Source of the DNA: Zygnema cylindricum
Lineage: Eukaryota; Streptophyta; Zygnematophyceae; Zygnematales; Zygnemataceae
DNA: 64,000 nt
Direction: 5' to 3'
Assembly: GCA_037447655.1 (NCBI GenBank)
Contig: JBBHKE010003521.1
Coordinates: 1 to 64,000, forward strand
A program made the position numbers and the translations under genes. The notes under the pieces are model-generated. The model was not told the origin of the DNA, searched no databases, and saw only the letters and a program-made list of their open reading frames with translations. Positions 34,986 through 46,677 of this stretch are shown piece after piece. The first letter of the stretch is position 1; each line of letters begins with the position of its first letter.

Positions 34986-36084
34986 GTCCCCCTCTCTCAA
35001 AATCAACCTTTTTCCTTTATCTCTCTTTCTTTCTTTCACTCTATTGAAGTCGAATATTTTTTATCAAATAAAAGGACTAAAAGGCAAAAAAATACAAGAT
35101 GAAGAAGATGAAGCTGAAAAAGGGAAGTTCTTCAAAGTAAACATATGTATACCTCCCTTGTTACAACTTGTCCTTGGTCAAAGTCGCCTCCTCCTTCTAA
35201 GTTGATGGGATTTTCACAATTTTCCCCAAGTCCAAAGTTCTACGATTGGTTGCCAGCTCCATGGATGGTGGAAGTGCCATTTTCTTGTGGAATAGGTGAT
35301 TGTAATGTTCTTGGTGGAAAAGCAAACGGGTTGAAACAGCCCTTTATGAACGACATCTTGATGAATAGATTAGATTTAGGATAACTTACACGGTAGACCA
35401 CAACCTGGATAGCCACGCTTAAATAAGCATCAAATGTCTTTTCTATATTTGTTTTCATTTTCAAAAATTGATGTGATACAAATTTTTTTGAGAAGATGGG
35501 GGTAACTCCATCTTTCCTTTCTATTATGAAATTTAAAATTAGGTTGGAAGATGCCTTTCTAATTTGAATTTACATTCCAATTTGAATTTTTGTTTCAAAC
35601 CTAAAACGACAAAAAATAGCGCGCGAAACCATAGAGCTAGGAGGACAAAAATCATACTTTTTTTGGAACCTAAAAACGATTTTTGCCTTCCAAAAAACGT
35701 ACGGTTTATGAAAAACCGTACTTCTTTTCGACAAAGATTTTACGATCACCTTCTCCGACGGCACGTGACTTTAGGGACATGTGAAAATTTTATTTTTTCT
35801 TCGTTGCACGTGTTTATAATCCACGTATAGTGATTTCACATGTTCTCTATTGGTGAACCCACCTCCGCGAGGTGGGTAGGGCATTACAGAGGTCGATAGA
35901 GCGATTGCTTCGCCGATTAAGACCAAAATACAATCGAACGATCGATGCTTTCCCCCGGATCTTTAGAGAATCATAATCTTATTTTATGTAATGTTCTTTT
36001 TCAAAACCTCATGATGATATAGTACGACATGGTTCGGCCAAGTACAAAATTATGTAATAAACCTCACTTTTCGTGTGATGTAAC
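34986..36084. other. intergenic, no gene seen
   Basis: Short frames only. A perfect small palindrome CCCACCTC-CGC-GAGGTGGG lies at 35858-35876, resembling the hairpin cores of several elements in the window. TGTAACTACACCC just before 36085 may be the start of the adjacent LTR. Confidence 0.4.
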
Positions 36085-36379
36085 TACACCCTTAGACTTC
36101 ACTATTTATCCATCATCGCCCTGGACTCGCCAGGCCAAAGTCAACGCTCCGTTTCAGGTTTTACCTGGGCCAATCATTGATCAACAAGGACTCAGATTGA
36201 CCAATGCAAAAGCGTGTGAAATCTCCCAATAACTACGTAGCATTTCTAACCAATCAAAAGATATTTTTCACTGCGTAACATTTACCTGCAAAAGTGCGCA
36301 CGAATAAAAGCGCGAATTTACACGGACGTGCGTCAGAAGTTTCACACGCAAAACTACCTACGAAATGCTATTTTTAAAA

Positions 36380-37588
36380 GTTAGTTTCATGCGTACGCAA
36401 CATTTTGTGCGCACGTGACGTTTTGTGCGTACTTGACGCGAGTTTTAATGCGTAAGTACTAACTTGATTTAATGTGGAGGTTCGAATGGATTTGTGGATT
36501 AAGGGAGTAGTTGTACATATAAAATTAAAGTGACGTGAAGGTCAAATTGAGTGGGGCGAACAAGCATTCGAAATGGACGGCAAATCGCGAAGCGATCTGA
36601 CGTGAAATATTCCAAAGTGTAAGTGTTTGATACGTAACATAATATGACAGACGAAATTTATGGAAAAGTACGTCACCGGTATGGAGCGTCATATTTGGCA
36701 AGTGGACAAATAATCAGTTACCGGCATTTATGATGAAGGACACAATTCAAGTGGCACGATTCCACTTTGACAAAGTGGTTCATGGTACATTTGAAGTGCG
36801 GACAACGTCCGCCGATATTTTTGGAGGTTCACACTATTTAAGGACACGATTCAAGCGGGGACCACAATTAACTTAAGTACGCCGTGTCGTTTACTTAATC
36901 ACCGACACATACTCAGGAGTTTGGCATTGTATGACAACGGTCAGCTGGACTTATATGACTGATGCTGACTAAGCATCGGTAATACTTTTTGTACGGGCGT
37001 ATATTTGTAAATATTCGAGAAAGATTTGATTGTTGTTTAGCGCATTATAAAATAGTGTTTCACTATTCAATTAGTGACAAATGTAGCACTGGGATTAGTG
37101 TAGGACTTAGAAGATTACTCTTTGAGTATAACTTATATGACTTAGATTATTTTCATAATCACAGTTGAGCTTATCAAAGTAATGGCAGACTGTTTTTCTG
37201 CAACTTTGACCTGGTGGTGTGATCACCCTGATTGATGTTTTTGTATGAAACTTTGTGGAGATATTTGATGATCTAGAAACTATTTGTTTACGTAGTTTCA
37301 GTATGTTTTGTCAAATTTTTATAATTTTGCGGGAAGTCTACATGTTTAGTTTGAATAGCTGCCAATTGTTTTTGGGAAACTCAGGAGCTTATATCTTCTA
37401 GATTCCTTGGTGGATTTGGCTGTAACTTTGGGGATTTAAAGTGTCTATGGTAAACTGTATATTGGTGTAGTTTGAGGTGATTAAGTTTATTGTGGAGTAA
37501 TCTGTGTTGTCTGAAACACATCTGTTTTTGGGGTAGTCTGTGGGTGTTTGCGAGAGTAATCAATGGCTGAAATGGACAACACAAAATT
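36380..37588 (+). mobile_element. insertion in LTR: family G plus retroelement leader
   Basis: The first ~320 bp are the reverse complement of the family G repeat (54.7-55.0 kb, 1-180). Then follows a short coding remnant (see 36690-36840). From 37020 on comes the leader-like sequence shared with 27530-28110, ending in a Gag-like ATG (MAEMDNTKF) at about 37563. Taken together this looks like the 5' end of a retroelement (LTR, leader, first Gag codons). Confidence 0.5.
36690..36840 (+). pseudogene. unrecognised coding remnant with FGKWT motif
   Basis: The plus-strand frame reads VIFGKWTNNQLPAFMMKDTI and QVARFHFDKVVHGTFEVRTT. The minus strand at 54345-54148 reads VLFGKWTLNKSTAFTANDAI and SVRKALEGIVQDHSDKWFVL. 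The shared FGKWT.N...AF..ND/KDTI pattern, in collinear flanks, shows a common protein ancestor. No known family is recognised. Confidence 0.45.
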
Positions 37589-37914
37589 CCATAAAGTGAA
37601 AGTGACGTTTCGTACTGAAATTTTTTCGAAACGAACCATCGTGCGTACCAAACGAAATAATGATTTGTTAAGTACTTTATAAACGTGCGTCTGAAATTAC
37701 GCGACTAGTTTGACCCTTAACCCATTACAATGAACACACATTCATTATTTTGACCTCGCGATGTCGCCTAAATACACCAATCGCTATATCTTTTCAAATA
37801 CAACTCTAAATCGTGCGATTCTTTCGCGGGTGTCTGCCAAAACCATAACCCTATATTTGTAATACTAAAATACCCATTTACGAACAAGTTTGATCCACTA
37901 TTACTGTTACAGTA

Positions 37915-40210
37915 CTATAGTGAATCTTACAACTTCTTGGGCCCAAGAAGGGTGCCGAAGGTATCCACGTCGCCCCAGCCTCCCATTTACTCTGCACAAC
38001 CGTATGTTTAAGGTTTATTTTGTCAGTTTTTGTTTTTTTATTATTAAAAAAACATATAATAAATAACCCTAAACATATGAGCCATGTTCACACACCCGAT
38101 CCCAAGGGGTCTGAAGGTGTCGAGGGGTGTCGAAGGGGTGTCGAATGGGTTTGAAGGTACCACAAATGTATAGAGGCTTGTTCGAAACTCATGCTCTATG
38201 GTGGTGTACAATACTCTAGTGTCCATATTATCCAACATTATTGTACGTTGTACTCTTGGTATCGTAGAAGGTATAAGGGAGATGTACCACTAATTTGTAC
38301 TTATTGGGTATGGGCGGTTACGAGTATTCGCGAGAAATTGAGTTTTGGTTAACCTTTCTTTTCATAAAAGCGTATCTGGTACCGGGTACCAACTCAGCAA
38401 TGTGAAATAACGTGGCCGGATTTCGAGGGTTCAAATTTTGAAAACAAAATATATATATCGGGTTCGGGTATCTTAAATTTTGACTTTGCGACATCAACAA
38501 GGTATTTTCCACAAACGGAGAGTTCCGCGTTTTCGCCTGTCGAATATAACAATGGATGTGATTTGTATCGGCACATTGGCAGGCGATACTATCGACACAA
38601 GATAGGAGGCGTAATGTGCAACAAATTAAAAAAAAAAAAATGCCGACACCTGCCTCGAGTTGTAAAGTTGCCATACAACTGTGGACACTTGCCCTTAATC
38701 GTAAATCTCTATGGGACGTGAATATGGTTCCATAAGGTTTTTTTAAATGTTCGACTACAATGAGGAATATTAGTGGCCTAATAATACTTAAAGGTTTAAC
38801 TGTCATTTTTATGGGAAAGACAAATTCGTGTTTCGAATAGGTTTTTCATATCCAAGACTACAAGTTGTCATACATGTCAAGACAAAACCATTCTTATATA
38901 AAATGTTGATGAGCTCAACTTGTACTGACCAACATTCAAAGATATTTTAAATTGTGTGAACCCTCATTGATTAAAATTCACAATGGTAGTTATTGTGATT
39001 TTTGTATCCATAATTCGGTATATTCAGTTTGCTCTCGATATTTTACTATTTCATTCGGTTTCACGATTCCAATCTTTATTTTGTTTGTATTTTATTATTG
39101 TATCCCCCGTAACTTTATAAAACACCATGAAGTTAATGTTTTTTTTTTATGTTGTTGATTAGACATTTTTGGTCGCATTTTGTCATGTGCGCTCCATGTG
39201 GAAAATGCCACGTTCGTTTGATCGTCACATTTTCTTTTATGTACTAGTAGTTTTGTCTTTGGCATTTTTTTTTCGATAACCATGCACTACTCGCTCGTCT
39301 TTTTTTATTCAACGTCGTAATTAATCTTGTTACCTCGTATTGTTACAAATTAAATAGGTTTTCGTAGATTACAGTGGTCGTTGTAAATGGAAACAAAACA
39401 AACCTTTAGTTTTTCTTTGTTTTTTAGAGGATTGTGACAATCTAAGTTACATTTATCCGACATTTGTTGCTCATGTTGTAAGCGGAGTTGTCAATGTAAT
39501 GAATATTGGGTTTAAAAGTACATCTCCACTGTTGGCTAATAAGTTTAAAGGCTTTAAATACGTCGATATCAGTGGAAGTTACAATTGTTTAAGGTCCCCT
39601 TGGTTGTGAACGACGTAGTTGTTTTAGTAGCATATAATTACATGGCCCATCGTTATTTGGTAACATTAAGTTGGTGGCAATTTTGTTTCGTGGAAAAGCA
39701 TGCACAAGACTAGCAACGTTTTTTATGCAGACTAAAATCTGCCACTCCTCCATTACACCAAATTTGTATTATTATTTCACATAAACACTAATATATACTT
39801 AACGCTAACAACATAGGGCAAGGTAAACCCCAATCTATAAATGCCCAACAGAGGCATCCTCAATTCTTAAAGATAAGCAACATAGTCATCCTTTCACGAG
39901 CTTCACTCGCGATGTAACCTTGTGCATGAAGAGGCCATTTACGATTCTTTTTTATATTGTTGTTATACATTTAGATATGGAGTCTGTTTAACCTAGTTTT
40001 AGCGACAACTTCAGTCAGTTGTACTTCTGCAATTATCAAATTGATAGTTGTTGTATGAATCTGGAAACTGATTATGCGCACGAAGAAGTATGAGGAAGCC
40101 CTTAACTTAAACCAAGATCACAATATAACAATTTCATAAGCTCATTCTCGTAAGGTAGAGAAATACCCTGATATTACTGGAGGTTTTTTTTCCTTGAAGA
40201 TAATAATCAT
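37915..40210. other. intergenic, no gene seen
   Basis: The longest frame (162 residues, minus, 38806-38318) has no domain and an unconvincing composition. AT-rich sequence with TTTTTT/AAAAAA runs; no repeats recognised apart from scattered GTAC motifs. A GGTACCGGGTACC palindrome lies near 38380. Confidence 0.45.
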
Positions 40211-40213
40211 TAA

Positions 40214-41180
40214 GGGCACTTTCCCATGTAACCGAAACTTTAATCTTGTAACTTTGTTTCTAGCGAAGATTCTCCGTACATCTTTATGAGCATTCCGATG
40301 TAATCGCAAATAACTTGTTACTTCAAAAAGTGACAAGCGTAGACGTGTACGAAACATGTGACACATAAACGGTACACAAAATGTTGCGAAACTTCCACTC
40401 AATTTCGATTTCAGACGTCCAATATCTGCACGCCACACTGTCGACGTGGAGGTATTGCAGATGTTTAGGGATTGTGACATTGTGACGTCACGCGCGTCAC
40501 GCTCAACTATGACAGCGCCCACGTCACTTCTAAAACTTTCCGCTATGATTTCCCAATTGTTGTTTTTTGACTTTTCCTGCTCTACTTGCCATCAAAATAC
40601 GCTCAAAGATAGTCAAAATAAATCGTTTTCATAGATCTTTCATTTGATACAATTATAGACATTTTTCGTTGCAAAAATTGTGAGATAGACGCGGTAGTGG
40701 GAGAGGGAGAGAGAGAGAGGCGCTTTCACAAACTTCGCTTTTGCGAAATGGCGTCCGTTGGTCAAGACCCCTCCACTTCCTCTGTACGGAAAAAGGTGCA
40801 CGGAAAAAGTACGTACAGGCTGTAAACGTGCAGTGTGTTTTTTTTTTGAGGAAAATTTTGTCAAAAACCTCCGACGCGTGTGAAATCATATGCATATTCG
40901 CCCGAGTCATGGAACTTTATTTAAAATCACCTCGTGAGGTGGTTTTATATAAAGTTTGAAGATGATCTGAAAGGACGTGAAAGTGGGTCGAAACTCGCTA
41001 AACGATAAACTGCATCCCGATAGACGACAAAATGCGGTACAGCTAAAGTTTTAATGGAACGCAACTTGTACGGTGGTAATTTGATTTTTTTGGTACGACT
41101 GCAGATTTTTTCCATTTTTTCCAAGTTGTAAAGGAAAACGACAGAAAATAACTGTAACTTTAGCACATGGGAAAGTGCCC
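40214..41180. mobile_element. PIF/Harbinger-type non-autonomous element, family B
   Basis: Ends are GGGCACTTTCCCATGT and ACATGGGAAAGTGCCC, exact complements, flanked by TAA on both sides (40211-40213, 41181-41183). It is 967 bp. It shares inner order with 16815-17789: a TCTCCGTACAT segment, a GTGACATTGTGACGTCACG segment, a GAGAGGGAGAGAG run, and the fold AAATCACCT-CGTG-AGGTGGTTT near 40926. Confidence 0.85.
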
Positions 41181-41183
41181 TAA

Positions 41184-41550
41184 GTTATTCCTTATGAACT
41201 CGTAGTAAAATCTGACCGATCAATCATTAACTTTGATCGATACTGTACCTTTCTTTTCCTAAACGACGAAACATGTAAGTTTTCAATCCAAAGCACACAC
41301 CCTCACGAAGTCGCGCGCGGCCAAAACAGACGCAAAACCACATTCAAAACGGACACAAGTACAATATGAAAGGCCAAAACGCAACGAAGCAAACCATTAA
41401 CGTACATATCACTAAACGTACGAGACGCAGCGCGCAACCAAAATAGCGTACGGATTCGAGCCAGTGTAAATCCTAACACACTTATTAACACACCACAATA
41501 ATCGCACAAAATTTTGAATCAATCTGAATAAGGGTGAAGTTCTATCAAAC
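41184..41550. other. spacer between MITEs, no gene seen
   Basis: Short frames only; nothing recognisable. Repeated CGCGCGGCCAAAA/CGCGCAACCAAAA and CAAAACGGACAC/CAAAACAGACGC motifs at about 41315-41450 suggest a decayed short tandem repeat. Confidence 0.4.
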
Positions 41551-42125
41551 CATAGTTCAAAAGTAGGCGTTTTTATGGTAGACCTTTGGTCCGCGCACAA
41601 AGCTTGGCACAAAACTCGCGCAACGTAGGCATACTCTATGTGTGTGTGCTGTGCACACCCATGTACGAGCGTACGAATCTGGCGTATGCTCATAGAACAG
41701 TGCACGCCGCCGAACGAAATTTTTTAGCGAACTGACACGACGTAGGATGACATTGCGCGGGAAAAAAAACCGGGAAAAAAAAAACTCACGGACGAATCCG
41801 ACGATAGTCGTGTCCTAATTTGTGTTATGGGCTTTTCATGTGATCTTCTTAGATCGTTACTTTCATCAAAGACCGTCAGATCGTCCGAATCTGACGGTTT
41901 AAACAAAAAGTCGCTCAAAACTCACAGAAAAAGATTTTTTTGTCCGTTTTTATTTTCAAATTTAGACATGATGTTTAATTCTCTATCAAACCATGTGCAA
42001 CTCAACCCTGTTACTATTTTATTTCATTTTGCGGCCAATACAATATGGGTCTTAAGGTAGTATAATAAAATTTACGTACAATAGGCATATTGTATGGGTG
42101 TACTGTCACCTACTTTTGAACTATG
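41551..42125 (+). mobile_element. MITE family D, copy 2
   Basis: Ends are CATAGTTCAAAAGTAGG and CCTACTTTTGAACTATG, exact complements of 17 bp. Shared blocks with copy 1 (1341-1614) are GTAGACCTTTGGTC.GCGC, GTGTTATGGGCTTTTCATGTGA, GTCCGAATCTGACGGT, CAATATGGGTCTTAAGGT and ACAATAGGCATATTGTATGGG. This copy carries extra sequence in the middle (about 41600-41818). Confidence 0.85.
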
Positions 42126-42157
42126 TATCATACGTTTATGTAATTGTACGGCAAGCT

Positions 42158-42850
42158 CTACAGATCGGGTCGATTGAGTCGAAGTTCCATCACGTAGAGT
42201 CTGTAAGCCACGTGTTCTAACTTGACTGGCGCCACGCAAGCTACAATCCGATATTGAATATCTTTCAGATTTTTAGCACCGACAAACTTAACTTCAAATC
42301 TTGACTTGCGTACCATGTACCTGCGTACGAAGTAATCATACGACAAAACTTTTATAAATTTTGCAGACACCAGGCTGTACGCCAACTCATTTTTTAGGGT
42401 TTCAGTTTTCGAACATAACGAAAGTCCTTTGAGAGAAATAGTGTGACGAACAAAAGTTACCGAAAATAGCGTGTCGAGGGAATGTTACGAAATTTCGTTT
42501 TTATTTTCGGTTGTATTTTGGAAACCTCGTGTCATGTGCAAATCTTAAGATTTTTCGTTGGTTTTCCATCATGACACGTAGCTTAGCTGTCCACCTTGTC
42601 ACAATTTTTTTTTCTGTATATGCCAACCCACCTCCTCGAGGTTGGTTGAGTGTAACAGAGAAAATTGAAATGAACTCCTCGCAGATGAACATCTGAAGGC
42701 CAGTATTACCTCCTAGACCTTCGGAGAGTATCTGCAAGATTCTTTGTAATGTTGTTTTTCGTATAAAAAAAAAATAGGCGGTACGATTTGGTACGAAGAG
42801 TAGTGGATTTCTGTAAAAAACGCCACTTTTCGCTTGATGGAATAAGTCTT
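42158..42850 (-). mobile_element. repeat family F, copy 2, with longer coding remnant
   Basis: It is the reverse complement of 1618-2400 in organisation. On the minus strand, a block with GCGAAAAGTGGCGTTTTTTAC leads to a palindromic CCTCCTCGAGG region (42623-42645) and then a frame ending at 42158. That frame reads ELAYSLVSAKFIKVLSYDYF, then FEVKFVGAKNLKDIQYRIV and YRLYVMELRLNRPDL before TAG. It is the best preserved copy of an unrecognised protein segment. Confidence 0.65.
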
Positions 42851-43579
42851 TGCGGATATAGAAATACGATAGGGATATTATATCCTTCAGCGGATTTGAT
42901 ACGTACCGCAACGCTTCGTCGCAGATGACGCAAAGTACGACTTTCATTTCTCTGTCAAATTGAAAAATTTCTACGTACAGCAATGCCTCGTCGCTTCGTA
43001 ATACGAATGTGCAAATTTCATAGATCCGTCAAACACGAAAACCACATCCGTACGCTTAGAATCGAATCCCGTATCGACGCCTTAAAAGCTGAAATTCGTA
43101 CTAGGTGTCGTAAATCTGCGATGGATTAGATACCTTTTACCAATTTGTAGACAATTCGGAATATAAACTTTTTTTGTATGACTTCCTCGCTCATCTGCGT
43201 TGTCTTTCCTGATTGTCATTCGATTTTCGTATTGTTCTTGTTTCATTCTCGCTTGTCGTAGCTTTACCTCCTTAGCCTCTTTCACCTTCCTTTTACCTTC
43301 CATCCCACGCTTTTTCTCCATTGATTTTGGCAGCGCGTTCGTTATGTTAGTTAAGCTTATTAAATAGAAGTTCACGTCATTTCACGCAGCAAGTCTCAGG
43401 GTAGTTGTACTTCTACCGTACCAGACTGCCGTCGTTTTGTGCAAGCTTATGCCATATTCACGTATCCCAGGGTCCGGTGCATAAAATGCCTTAAGGTCGA
43501 CAATTATTTTTCCTCCAAACGTTATCTATTCTGACGACGATGTAAGGAATTTCACACCTGTATTGTGAAAAATAACTAA
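42851..43579. other. intergenic, one doubtful charged frame
   Basis: A minus-strand frame at 43375-43082 contains a lysine/glutamate-rich stretch (KSMEKKRGMEGKRKVKEAKE, KLRQARMKQEQYENRM) that could be a coiled-coil remnant of a transposon protein. No homologous copy was seen, so it is not called as a gene. Confidence 0.35.
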
Positions 43580-44536
43580 GGGTGTGTTCCCATGTGTTCA
43601 AGTAAGGGTTTTTTTCCGTCGTTTTTACAGAAAATGGGACTTCCAGCGAGAAAATATTACGACGTACGAAAAATGGGCAAAAACACAAGTAAATTTTGCG
43701 TCATCTTCGAACTTGGAAGGTACAGCAATTTGGCGTTATTATCATCGCGACCCACTTCCAGGTCATCTTCACACTTGTAATGGAATCAAATCGGGATCTG
43801 ATTTTAACCAAAATAACACCCTATCGACGAATAGAAAGCAGGTATTGCAGGTGTGAAACGTCTTCGAATTTTTTTGAACGAGGGAGAGTACACGCTATTT
43901 TTTTCCATGCTCGTCACGCGCATGTACGTACAAAAATGACAAGCATGTACGGAAAAAAAATCGTTGGGGTCTCGGACCTCCACTTTCATTCATGGGTCCT
44001 TTGCAAAAATTTACAACGTCCTCGTCTCTCCCCATCTTTTTCATTCGACCGCTCCTCTTTCTCTCATCTCTAAATGAAATGCAGCAATAATAGTATCAAA
44101 TGAAAGATAATTTTTTTTCCATTTTTTTTTAATATTTTTGGTCTCATTTTGATGGCATATCGAATGATAAATGGTAAGAAAAAGAAATCGGGAAGCCATG
44201 GCGGAAAGTTTACGTGTTGATGACGTCACAAGGTAGCATGACTTCGCAATGTCACAATACCCTAAACATCTACAATGTCACAAAAAACTCGAAGTCTACA
44301 ACCGTCGCCGTTTTTGTAGACGTCACTAATTTTAGGAAGTTTCGTAGTTGTCTACATTTCGTTTCGTACTATTGTAGGCTGTCGTATATTTTGTAGACGT
44401 CTACAACTGTCACATATTTGAAGTAATGAAGGCGCAAGTAATGATTGACATAGGAACACTTTGAGAAGTACACCGTAAAATCTGCGCTAAAATCCGAAGT
44501 AACGTTTCAAAGTTTCGGTTACATGGGAACACGCCC
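43580..44536. mobile_element. PIF/Harbinger-type non-autonomous element, family B2
   Basis: Ends are GGGTGTGTTCCCATGTG and ACATGGGAACACGCCC, flanked by TAA on both sides (43577-43579, 44537-44539). It is 957 bp. It shares TCTACAATGTCACAAAA, GTAGACGTC and CATGTACGGAAAAAAA segments with family B but in the opposite internal order, so it is a sister subfamily. Its right end recurs as a fragment at 52785-52880 and its left part resembles 57003-57080. Confidence 0.85.
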
Positions 44537-44691
44537 TAAGAATCTAAAGTTTTATGGAAATGGTAGAGGCCGGAATACCATAAAGAGGTAAAACGTAGAA
44601 TTGAGTACTGAACTGCGTTTGAGTGGTATACCAAGGTTCGATATTGTACAGTACTGCTGATCAGAGGTACCGATTTTGATTAATACTGTAC

Positions 44692-45213
44692 TACTCCGTG
44701 AATCGCTATTAGCGTTCATGACTCTAATTGAGGTACCCTGTTTTTTTCGGCAAATTCTCAAATAGAATTAATGATTCTAAATGTTTCTAAACATTATTTG
44801 AGGTACCCCATTAAATAGGGTTCATAACTCTAATATGGTGCCATTTTAAATAGGGTGGTGTTCTGACTGTCAGATCCGTACTAATTTGTACTTTTTCAAG
44901 TAGAAAAGTACAGAAAAAATATTCACGATGTCCCGTAGTCGCGCTAACATGTAATTGCGTATGTATTTTCCGGCATACGGGGATGTAAAAAAAACGCGAC
45001 GGCGTACGATTTGAACAATTTTCTACATGCACATATTTTAGTGTGGATATATTATGCACCGAAAATTTTTACAAAGCAGTTTACAAATTAGAGTTAATGA
45101 TAAATTAGAATAAAAGTTGTTTTGGAAAAAACTGAAATTCCCAACTAGCGTAAATAACGCTAATTGTTTCATTACGCTATCTATTTCATTAGCTAATAGC
45201 GATTCACGGTGTA
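44692..45213. mobile_element. MITE family A copy
   Basis: It begins TACTCCGTGAATCGCTATTA and ends TAATAGCGATTCACGGTGTA. TA is at both ends. It is about 520 bp with an AT-rich non-coding interior, similar in size to 18276-18819. Confidence 0.8.
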
Positions 45214-46677
45214 ATGTACTCTATATGACTGCATGTCTGAGTTTGTTTTTTACGGTTGTGACTTGAACATTCAAACCGGCAAAAGCGTGATGGGCTACAA
45301 GTTCCACTCCTTTGCCGATTTCCTATTCATTTGAGCACTTAGGTCTGGAGAGGTATCCTTGGCCCTTGGAGCCAAAAAGGACAAAGCATACATACTATGT
45401 CTCAAATGCCTCGGTGCCGCTGCACATCCACTACAGATTGGTGCAGGACTATTTGTAAGCGTAGGTTTGATGTGCAAATTTTTACCTCGTGTAGTATCTG
45501 TACTAGACGCGAAATTCTCGTATAATATTCAGACTGTACAGGATAACACTTTTTAGCGCTTCCAACAGTTCTTGCACATTATACCTAGAGTTTTAAGAGG
45601 TTAAAACACCCAAACCTGTGGTTCATAGAGGTACGAGCTAAGAGCTACTTTTAGTAACTCCTCTAAGTTGTACAGATTTCGGGAGACTGTTGGCGTACAG
45701 GTACGATTATAGCTGTACATGACTGACCTCAATTAGCGGGATCCCAGCATATTACTCCAAAGAAACAGTGGAAAAATTAATGCTAACAGTCAGTCAAACG
45801 AGTAAAGAACTGCGGTATACTTGGATTACTTTTTCAACCATACCCTATGCTCTCAACTGTACATTTCAGTAAGGATTTAAACATGATGGACGCTCAAAAT
45901 TATGCAAATATAATCTGCGTTTCGAGTAATCGCAGTCCAAGCAGTAAATTTCTGACATTATTTCACCAGAGGAGACAGTACCTCCAGTAATATCGTTACA
46001 TATTGATACCCTACAAGACAAACGCGGATACTCTGTTCTCCATCTGATCTTAAATCACCTAAACAAAGAACTGGAGCCAACGATCTACCCGGGTATACTG
46101 TACTCGTTCAATGATTTGCATATTGACATCGATTATGTCAACTACCTAATCTCAATTTTCAGCTATGGTTCCCACGTGTAACAATTTCTACGCAACAGGG
46201 ATCAACAAAAAAGGAATCACATAGAACGTCAAAGAAAGGAACAATTCTACACAGCTCATATTTATATACTTTTGAGTGTGGAGCCCTATTTCTGCTAATT
46301 TTAAATGGATCATGAGTTACATAAGCTAAATAGAAAGTATACTAGTTTTTTCACCTCATACTGTTATTTTGTGACTTCAAACTAGTTGTAACTAGTACAT
46401 GAGAGAAAAAAGTACCAGTGTTGAAGTTGATAGCAGTTTGCACTTAGTAACAAAAGATGATGGACAAGTCATCAAACCCTGATAGAATCACTACTGTAAC
46501 ACACTATATTTGTCCCGCTTGGATGGGTTGAGCAACTCATAATTTGATCATCCCTACTATCAATTAGCCAGTTTACAAAAAAAAGATAATTCATATTTAC
46601 ATAATGCACTAAAAATTGCAATGCCAAGCTCCCACTATCAAAGAAATCTACTAGACATATTGGAGGTCTACTAGACG
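45214..46677. other. 3' flank of SHPRH-like gene, no gene seen
   Basis: No supported coding exon. At 45477-45295 (minus) a frame with ICSGCAAAPRHLRHSM was considered as a retroelement zinc-finger remnant but is too weak. The part next to 46677 should hold the 3' untranslated region of the SHPRH-like gene. Confidence 0.4.

Larger units (their letters stand above)
36085..37914. repeat. partial gypsy LTR interrupted by an insertion
   Basis: 36085-36379 and 37589-37914 together match 20232-20828, the inner part of the left gypsy LTR. They run from CTTAGACTTCACTATTTATC to ACTATTACTGTTACA. Between them about 1.2 kb is inserted between ..CTACCTACGAAAT and ATAAAGTGAAAGTGACG. No gag or pol is attached, so this is a truncated or solo LTR of the same family. 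Confidence 0.7.

Noticed and set aside
38318-38806. 162-residue minus-strand frame
   Set aside because: No domain, odd composition, no repeated copy and no splice context.
45295-45477. minus-strand frame with ICSGCAAAPRHLRHSM as a LINE-type zinc finger
   Set aside because: Only a loose CxxC..H..H resemblance and no RT nearby.
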